Source of the DNA: Actinomycetes bacterium
Lineage (GTDB): Bacteria > Actinomycetota > Thermoleophilia > Solirubrobacterales > 70-9
Direction: 5' to 3'
Assembly (NCBI GenBank): GCA_023434465.1
Contig: JAEYSQ010000080.1
Coordinates: forward strand, 1-11,850
DNA length: 11,850 nt
Each line of letters opens with the position of its first letter. Positions within the stretch are counted from its first letter, which is position 1. Below, piece after piece: positions 7,093-11,850 of the stretch. Below the pieces are notes generated by a model, which saw only the letters and a list, made by a program, of their open reading frames with translations, was not told where the DNA came from and did no database searches. The position numbers were made by a program, and so were the translations under genes.

Positions 7093-8525
7093 GTACCGGG
7101 TACGAAGCGGTGATCGGGCTCGAGATCCACGTCCAGCTCTCGACCAGGACCAAGATGTTCTGCGGTTGCGAGCTTTCTTTCGGCGACGACCCGAACGTTC
7201 ACACCTGCCCGGTCTGCCTCGCCCTGCCTGGTGTGCTTCCGGTGCCCAACCGGACCGCTTTCGAATATGCCCTGAAAATTGGCGCGGCTCTCGACTGCGA
7301 TCTCTCTCCGGTTTCGACCTTTGATCGCAAGAACTACTTCTATCCGGACAATCCCAAGGCGTACCAGATCACCCAGGCCGCAACTCCGTACGCGGTGAAC
7401 GGCAGACTGGGCGACGTCCGCATCCACCACGCACACCTCGAAGAGGATGCCGCGAAGACGATCCACACCGGCGGTTCCGGCCGGATCCAGGGTTCGAACG
7501 CCTCCCTGGTCGACTTCAACCGGGGCGGTACCCCGCTGGTCGAGATCGTGACCGAGCCCGACCTCCACTCCGGTGCCCAGGTCCGCGAGTGGGGCCAGTT
7601 GCTGCGGGCGACGATCAAACAGCTTGGAGTATCCGACGTGAACATGGAGGAAGGGTCGCTGCGCTGCGATGCCAACGTTTCGATCCGACCGGTCGGCAGC
7701 ACCGAACTGGGAACCAAGACCGAGATGAAGAACATGAACTCCTTCCGGTTCATCGAGCGGGGAATCGATGCCGAGATCGCTCGCCAACAAGCGCTGGTCG
7801 AAGCCGGGCAACCGGTGGTCCAGGAGACCCTCCACTTCGACCCCGCGACCGGGGAGCTCCACTCGCTTCGCTCCAAGGAGGAAGCGCACGACTACCGCTA
7901 CCTGCCCGAACCGGACCTGGTTCCGGTCGTGCCGACCCGGCAGATGCTCGACGAGGCAAGGGAATCTCTGCCGGAGCTTCCGGCCGCCCGTGCCGAGCGC
8001 TACGAAGGGATCGGAGTCAGCCAGCAGGCGGCCCTGCTGCTCTCCTTCGAACTGGATCGGGCCGAGTACTTCGAGGGGGTCCTGGAGGCTGACGATTCGA
8101 TCGAGCCGCGGGTCGCCGCCAACTGGGTGACCGGCGAGCTCAGCGCCGAACTGCGCAGGCAGGACGATCAACCGCTGGCCGAATCGAAGGTCACGCCGGG
8201 CTCTCTCGCCGCCCTGATCGGTCTCGTCAGCTCGAAGAAGATCTCCCACGGGGCCGGCAAGACGGTGCTGGAATCGATGGTCGCCGAAGGCGCCGACCCC
8301 GAGGCTGTGGTCGCGGAGAAGGGTCTCGAACAGATCTCAGACTCGGGTGAGCTCGAGAAGATCGTGATTCAGGCGATCGAAGACAACCCGAAACCGGCCG
8401 AACAGATCCGGGCCGGTAACGAGAAGGCGATCGGCGCCCTGGTCGGTGCAGTGATGAAGGCGACTCAGGGCCGGGCCGACGGCGGCGAAGTCAACCGGCT
8501 CCTGCGCCAGCACCTCGGACTCTGA
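7089..8525 (+). CDS. gatB: Aspartyl/glutamyl-tRNA amidotransferase subunit B
   Basis: Kinase/transamidase subunit that phosphorylates the side chain of mischarged Glu-tRNA(Gln) or Asp-tRNA(Asn) and accepts ammonia from GatA. It is 478 residues, full length. The N-terminus has the signature VIGLEIHVQL and a zinc knuckle of Cys25, Cys27, Cys40 and Cys43 (CGC...CPVC). DRKNYFYPDNPKAYQI, NRGGTPLVEIVTEPD and the conserved KTEMKNMNSFRFIERGI stretch follow. The C-terminal tRNA-binding YqeY-like tail (about 410-478) ends NRLLRQHLGL. The start overlaps gatA. A complete gatCAB suggests this organism makes Gln-tRNA and/or Asn-tRNA indirectly; which one cannot be told from this window. The end lies only 11 bases from the stop of the opposing protease gene. 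Confidence 0.97.
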   Translation: MSTGYEAVIGLEIHVQLSTRTKMFCGCELSFGDDPNVHTCPVCLALPGVLPVPNRTAFEYALKIGAALDCDLSPVSTFDRKNYFYPDNPKAYQITQAATPYAVNGRLGDVRIHHAHLEEDAAKTIHTGGSGRIQGSNASLVDFNRGGTPLVEIVTEPDLHSGAQVREWGQLLRATIKQLGVSDVNMEEGSLRCDANVSIRPVGSTELGTKTEMKNMNSFRFIERGIDAEIARQQALVEAGQPVVQETLHFDPATGELHSLRSKEEAHDYRYLPEPDLVPVVPTRQMLDEARESLPELPAARAERYEGIGVSQQAALLLSFELDRAEYFEGVLEADDSIEPRVAANWVTGELSAELRRQDDQPLAESKVTPGSLAALIGLVSSKKISHGAGKTVLESMVAEGADPEAVVAEKGLEQISDSGELEKIVIQAIEDNPKPAEQIRAGNEKAIGALVGAVMKATQGRADGGEVNRLLRQHLGL

Positions 8526-8536
8526 GTAGAGAAACC

Positions 8537-9841
8537 TCAGCGGCGCTTGAGCTTGACCCGGAAACTGCGGACGATCTGCCCCTTGCTCTTCCTGCCGGTC
8601 TGGTCGACCGCCCGCACGCGAAGCGTGTGCTTGCCGGGACTCAGGCGCCTGATCGTGATCTTTGACGAGCAGTCGACCGCCTTCTGGCGATCCAGCCTGC
8701 AGGTGAAACCGAGCAGCGTGGCTGCGTTGCCGCCGAACCTGAACCTGACGGCCCGTTTCCGGACTACCTTCGGCGGAGCCTTGAGCAGCTTGACCGTGGG
8801 TGCCGGGGCGCCGCCCGCCTTCACGTAGAGCGACTTGGCTGCGTTCGAGAAAAAGGTTCCGAAGATGACTCCACAGGTCCTCGGGAGAGTGTCGCAGTAT
8901 CCGTAGCTGACGACCGAATTCAGGTAGTTACCGAGAGTGACCCAGCCTCCACCGCTCGCTCCCTGCTGCATACTGCAGGGGGACGCGGCGAGCGGGAGCG
9001 GCCGCACCTTCTTCCGCTTCCTGGGAACCTGGATCACCTGGCCGCGCTGGTTGTCCTGACCGATGATCGCCGAATGGCACCCCCTCAGCACCTCGCCATC
9101 AAAGGGCGGATTCGGCTTCGAGGGATAGCCGTAGAGCGTGTACTCCCGGTTCCTCGGGTAGAGATCGAAAGCGACCTTGCGGGCACCGAAGTAATCCTGG
9201 GCTGGCTGGTCGAGGACGACCACCCCGACGTCGTACGCGTTGTCGCCCTTATTCACCCACCTGGAAGTGGTCAGGAGAGTCGTCGCCGTTCCGAACCCGA
9301 GGGGAGATGCTCCGTTCTCGTAGGCGGGAATGAAAACCACATTGGACGCGAAACTCGCCGATTCCCGGTCATAAACGCAGTGACCGGCGGTGTAGATGAC
9401 GTTGCGGTTTTTCGAATCGACGATCGTTCCCGAGCAGCTGAAAGTGTCAGCCCCGACCTGGAAAAGAATCTTGCCGTGGACCACCTGCGGGAAACCGGTC
9501 ACATTGCCGGGAGTGAAGTCCCCGGTCGCAGCTGAAGCGGAAGCGTCGCTGTCACCGAAGTTCGGAACATCGAAGCTGCCCGCCGGGGTCGGCATCGGGG
9601 CCGGACGGGCGGAGGCAATCCGGGCGGGAGTCCAGAACCGTTCGGCCGAGGCGGGGCTGGCGACGGTCTCGCTCACGACGTTGGAAGCGGAAACTTTCGC
9701 AGTCCTAGGTTTCTTCGATCCGCTTTCGATCGTCGCGCCTGCCGCGGTCGACGAAGACACCAGCGATACGGCCATCACGAGCATCCCGAGAGCCAGGACC
9801 TGCCCGAACGTTCCACCCCTTGCCTGGACTGAAAACCCCAT
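8537..9841 (-). CDS. Secreted trypsin/V8-like serine protease with C-terminal Ig-like module
   Basis: Predicted exported serine endopeptidase of 434 residues; substrate unknown. A signal peptide (about 1-36; hydrophobic VLALGMLVMAVSLVSS, cleavage near TAAGA) precedes a Ser/Ala/Pro-rich stretch (about 37-115) that may be a pro-region. The S1-type domain (about 118-340) shows His154 in TAGHC, Asp204 in AYDVGVVVL and Ser296 in GASGGGW, a full triad. Cys136 and Cys155 flank the histidine as in S1 folds, and Cys316/Cys323 may form another pair. An odd polybasic stretch PRKRKKVR (273-280) sits just before the active serine. The last 85 residues look like an Ig-like module with Cys381/Cys391 and a LSPGKHTLRVRAVDQTG strand, a style frequent in Solirubrobacterales secreted proteins. 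I chose ATG 9841 because the signal peptide starts there; an upstream ATG at 9961 would overlap ndh. Confidence 0.85.
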   Translation of the reverse strand: MGFSVQARGGTFGQVLALGMLVMAVSLVSSSTAAGATIESGSKKPRTAKVSASNVVSETVASPASAERFWTPARIASARPAPMPTPAGSFDVPNFGDSDASASAATGDFTPGNVTGFPQVVHGKILFQVGADTFSCSGTIVDSKNRNVIYTAGHCVYDRESASFASNVVFIPAYENGASPLGFGTATTLLTTSRWVNKGDNAYDVGVVVLDQPAQDYFGARKVAFDLYPRNREYTLYGYPSKPNPPFDGEVLRGCHSAIIGQDNQRGQVIQVPRKRKKVRPLPLAASPCSMQQGASGGGWVTLGNYLNSVVSYGYCDTLPRTCGVIFGTFFSNAAKSLYVKAGGAPAPTVKLLKAPPKVVRKRAVRFRFGGNAATLLGFTCRLDRQKAVDCSSKITIRRLSPGKHTLRVRAVDQTGRKSKGQIVRSFRVKLKRR

Positions 9842-9847
9842 AGGTTC

Positions 9848-9853
9848 ATTAGA
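9848..9853 (-). promoter_or_regulatory. Weak putative -10 box for the protease gene
   Basis: On the - strand TCTAAT ends 6 bases before the ATG at 9841. It differs from TATAAT only at the second position, which is normally the most conserved, and no -35 box is evident. No Shine-Dalgarno lies before the ATG either. Confidence 0.25.
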
Positions 9854-9901
9854 ACAGGTATCCGGGGCTTCGGTTGCGGCGTGGTCACACAAGCGCCTGC
9901 C

Positions 9902-9907
9902 TATACT
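9902..9907 (+). promoter_or_regulatory. -10 box for leaderless ndh
   Basis: TATACT, close to consensus, ends 7 bases before the ATG at 9915, the same gap as at gatC. The 7 bases between contain no ribosome site. A TTGCGG at 9874-9879 is too far (22 bases) to be a normal -35 box. Confidence 0.6.
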
Positions 9908-9914
9908 CGGCGCC

Positions 9915-11309
9915 ATGGCCTGGAACATCGTAATCGTCGGCGGCGGGTTTGCCGGAGCCAATGTCGCCCGTCACCTCGAGAAGGTCCTGCCCCGGCAGTC
10001 GGCCCGGTTGACACTCGTGAACGATGTCAACTTCCTGCTCTACACGCCACTCTTGCCGGAGGCTGCGGCCGGGACCCTGGAGCCCCGTCACGTGGTCACG
10101 CCACTCAGGGAAATCCTTCATCGCACCAACCTCCGGCTCGGAGTCGTCGACGACCATGACCGGGAGGCCCGCGAGGTCACTCTTCGCAGCCACATGGGGC
10201 AAACCGAGCAGATTCCCTACGACCACCTCGTTCTCGCGCCTGGTTCGATCTCCCGCTTCTTGCCGGTGCCGGGCCTGAGCGAACACGCGGTTGGCTTCAA
10301 GAGCCTCGCTGACGCGATATTTCTCCGCAACCATCTGATCGAGACCCTCGAGATGGCCAACGCCACGGACGATGCCGAACTGAGGGAGGAGCTGCTGACC
10401 TATGTCTTCGTCGGGGGCGGGTACGCAGGGCTGGAAGCACTGGCCGAACTTCAGGATTTCGCCGCCGACGCGATGCGCGACAACCCCAAGGCCCGCCTCC
10501 ACGGGATGCGCTGGGTTCTGGTCGAAGCGGCCGACCGTGTCCTGCCGGAAATCGACCAGGAACTCGCCGATTATGCGGTCGACGAGCTGCGCGGTCGCGG
10601 CATCGACATCAAGATGGAAACGACGCTGGATGAAGTCACCAGGACCACGGCGAGCATCTCCACCGGCGAGGTGATTCCGACCCGGACCGTCGTGTGGACC
10701 GCCGGGGTCGTGCCGAATCCGAGCCTGGCCAATTTCGGTGTGCCCCTCGACGAGCGGGGCCGGGTCAAGGTCGACGAAAGCATGGCAGTGGAGGGAAAGA
10801 GCGGCATTTGGTCGCTGGGTGATTCGGCCGCCGTTCCCAACCCGAAGGGCGGGGTCTGCCCGCCGACCGCCCAGCATGCGGTACGTCAGGCGCCGGTGGT
10901 CGCCGCAAACATTGCCGCCGCGATCGGCCTCGGTGAACCGAAGACCTTCGAATACAGGGGCAATGCCTCCTTCGTGAACCTCGGTCGTTACAAGGCGGTC
11001 GGCAAGATCAGCGACCGCACCTTCCGTGGCTTCAAGGCCTGGTGGATGGCCCGCTCGTACCACATGAGCCAGATACCGGGCGTATCTCGCAAGGCCCGTG
11101 CGGTGATCGACTGGACCGCCAGCCTGCCGTTCTCACGTGACATTTCCGAGGTCGGATCGATCGGCCGGCCCGGGGTGCTCAGCCCGGAGCGCTACCGGCA
11201 CGGGGGCTCCCACCGGCCGATCGAAGGTGACCCGCCCGCCGCGGGCCGCGACCGGGCCGAAGCGGAGGCACCGAACGATGAGCGGCCTGACCCTGATTTC
11301 GTCGACTAG
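9915..11309 (+). CDS. ndh: Type II NADH dehydrogenase (NADH:quinone oxidoreductase, non-pumping)
   Basis: Single-subunit FAD enzyme on the inner face of the membrane that passes electrons from NADH to quinone without moving protons. It has 464 residues. The FAD Rossmann motif is IVIVGGGFAG (5-14). Family features are FLLYTPLLPEAAAGTLEPRH and the second nucleotide fold VFVGGGYAG (164-172) for NADH, then VVWTAGV and IWSLGDSAA (298-306, Asp303 contacting FAD). The C-terminal part has the aromatic segment FRGFKAWWMARSYHM, which corresponds to the membrane-associated region of NDH-2. The last 50 or so residues form a Pro/Arg/Glu-rich tail not needed for the fold. The open frame reaches back to 9396, but ATG 9915 directly precedes the Rossmann fold and follows a good -10 box. 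It could also be called an FAD/NAD oxidoreductase of the NDH-2 type, since the quinone partner is not shown. Confidence 0.9.
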   Translation: MAWNIVIVGGGFAGANVARHLEKVLPRQSARLTLVNDVNFLLYTPLLPEAAAGTLEPRHVVTPLREILHRTNLRLGVVDDHDREAREVTLRSHMGQTEQIPYDHLVLAPGSISRFLPVPGLSEHAVGFKSLADAIFLRNHLIETLEMANATDDAELREELLTYVFVGGGYAGLEALAELQDFAADAMRDNPKARLHGMRWVLVEAADRVLPEIDQELADYAVDELRGRGIDIKMETTLDEVTRTTASISTGEVIPTRTVVWTAGVVPNPSLANFGVPLDERGRVKVDESMAVEGKSGIWSLGDSAAVPNPKGGVCPPTAQHAVRQAPVVAANIAAAIGLGEPKTFEYRGNASFVNLGRYKAVGKISDRTFRGFKAWWMARSYHMSQIPGVSRKARAVIDWTASLPFSRDISEVGSIGRPGVLSPERYRHGGSHRPIEGDPPAAGRDRAEAEAPNDERPDPDFVD

Positions 11310-11314
11310 ACGCC

Positions 11315-11596
11315 GTGGGATTCGAGTATGTCTTCATTGCCCTGCTGTTCGGCATCGCGACCGGAATCATCGGCCGTGCCAAGGGCGGATCCTTCTTCGT
11401 CTGGCTGATCGTCGGCTCGATCCTGCCCGGCCTCGGGCTTGTGGCCGTGTTCCTGACCAGAAACGAAGCCAACGAGCCTGAACGCCGCTGCGACAACTGC
11501 GGAAAGATCCTCAAGCTCTACGTCCAGGTCTGCCCAAGATGCGGCTACGACCTGTACCTACCCGACCCAGAAGAAACCCGCATGCCACCAAGGTAG
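11315..11596 (+). CDS. Small membrane protein with C-terminal zinc ribbon
   Basis: A 93-residue protein of unknown function. Two hydrophobic segments (about 4-21 and 26-48, joined by GRAKGGS) form a helical hairpin. A cytoplasmic-type zinc ribbon follows, with CDNCGK (59-64) and CPRCGYD (73-79): four cysteines in two CxxC knuckles 11 residues apart. It starts at GTG 11315, 5 bases after the ndh stop; no Shine-Dalgarno is visible, so translation probably relies on re-initiation after ndh. The link suggests a shared transcript and perhaps a role at the membrane near NDH-2, but that is inference. A shorter reading from ATG 11278 in another frame lacks these features and was not chosen. Confidence 0.75.
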   Translation: MGFEYVFIALLFGIATGIIGRAKGGSFFVWLIVGSILPGLGLVAVFLTRNEANEPERRCDNCGKILKLYVQVCPRCGYDLYLPDPEETRMPPR

Positions 11597-11601
11597 GACT
11601 G

Positions 11602-11850
11602 CTGGGTGGGCACCCCCGGGAAGCGGCACACAAGGAGTCGGTGAGCTTCGGTTCGCCTTTGTCCCGGTGGCCTTTGTTGCGCCGTGGGGTCGGGCGGGCA
11701 TCCCCGGGAAGCGGCAAACACCTCAGTCGGCATTCAGCCTCCCTCCGTCTGAGTATCCCGGTGACGTTACGTTGCGCCGTGGGGTCGGGTGGGCGTCCCC
11801 GGGAAGCGGCAACACCTCGGTCGGCATTCAGCCTCCCTCCGCCTGAGTAT
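11602..11850. repeat. Three tandem copies of a hairpin-forming direct repeat of about 90 bp, last copy cut by window
   Basis: Copies begin at about 11602 (diverged), 11662 and 11756. The core GGGAAGCGGC occurs at 11618, 11706 and 11801. Copies two and three match over 11676-11756 and 11771-11850 with four transitions and one single-base indel. Each carries a GGGG...CCCC arm pair framed by GCCG/CGGC, and a second hairpin CTCAG-t-CGG...CCG-t-CTGAG around an identical 14-base loop (11731-11744 and 11825-11838). The spacings of 88 and 95 are not both multiples of three, so a repeat protein is unlikely. This stretch holds no gene I can support. It may be a structured non-coding RNA, a repeated 3' element, or part of a longer repeat locus beyond the window. 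Confidence 0.8.

Noticed and set aside
7029..8249. 406-codon - strand frame over gatB
   Set aside because: It is an antisense shadow; GatB on the + strand is complete with its zinc cysteines and C-terminal tail.
8526..8536. Shared bidirectional terminator between gatB and the protease
   Set aside because: The gap is 11 bases and I see no convincing stem with a T tract across it.
9396..9914. Upstream extension of the ndh frame by 173 codons
   Set aside because: This part is antisense to the protease N-terminus. The FAD-binding motif begins right after ATG 9915, and a -10 box sits immediately upstream.
9842..9961. Forty extra N-terminal residues of the protease from ATG 9961
   Set aside because: They would precede a good signal peptide and overlap the start of ndh and its promoter.
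9885..11063. 392-codon - strand frame over ndh
   Set aside because: Antisense shadow; ndh on the + strand shows both nucleotide-binding folds.
11511..11733. Two - strand frames of 62-68 codons over the zinc-ribbon end and the repeats
   Set aside because: They overlap the better-supported zinc-ribbon gene, and repeat spacings of 88 and 95 bases throw the copies into different frames, so they are not one repeat protein.
11602..11850. CRISPR array
   Set aside because: The matching block is about 80 bases with no variable spacers of 30-40 bases, only three copies are seen, and there are no cas genes nearby.

Overview
The window reads as ordinary chromosome of a GC-rich actinobacterium. The best guess is Thermoleophilia/Solirubrobacterales. 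The grounds are high GC with GTG and TTG starts, several genes whose start codon sits 6-7 bases after a TANNNT -10 box (leaderless type), tRNA amidation by GatCAB, and a secreted protease carrying the Cys-containing Ig-like C-terminal module common in that group. The lineage is an inference from sequence style; no rRNA gene is present to confirm it.

Layout. Bases 1-8525 are all on the + strand: the 3' part of cysK, cysE, a pcrA/uvrD helicase, folD, a small four-helix membrane protein overlapping folD, then gatC-gatA-gatB. A secreted V8/trypsin-like serine protease lies on the - strand (8537-9841), end to end with gatB. It is back to back with a type II NADH dehydrogenase (ndh, 9915-11309), which is followed after 5 bases by a small membrane zinc-ribbon protein (11315-11596). 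The last 250 bases (11602-11850) hold no convincing gene. They contain three copies of a direct repeat of about 90 bp that can fold into hairpins and runs off the window end.

How the genes fit together. cysE and cysK make cysteine from serine through O-acetylserine. PcrA is a repair and anti-conflict helicase. FolD makes the formyl donor precursor of the folate cycle. GatCAB converts Glu-tRNA(Gln) and/or Asp-tRNA(Asn) to the amide forms. NDH-2 feeds electrons from NADH to quinone without proton pumping. These are housekeeping jobs and I see no defence, phage or biosynthetic system.

The points most worth following are the structured tandem repeat at the right end, the contrast between leaderless transcription-unit heads and Shine-Dalgarno starts inside operons, the inverted repeat between cysK and cysE, and two unnamed small membrane proteins tied by overlap or a 5-base gap to folD and ndh.
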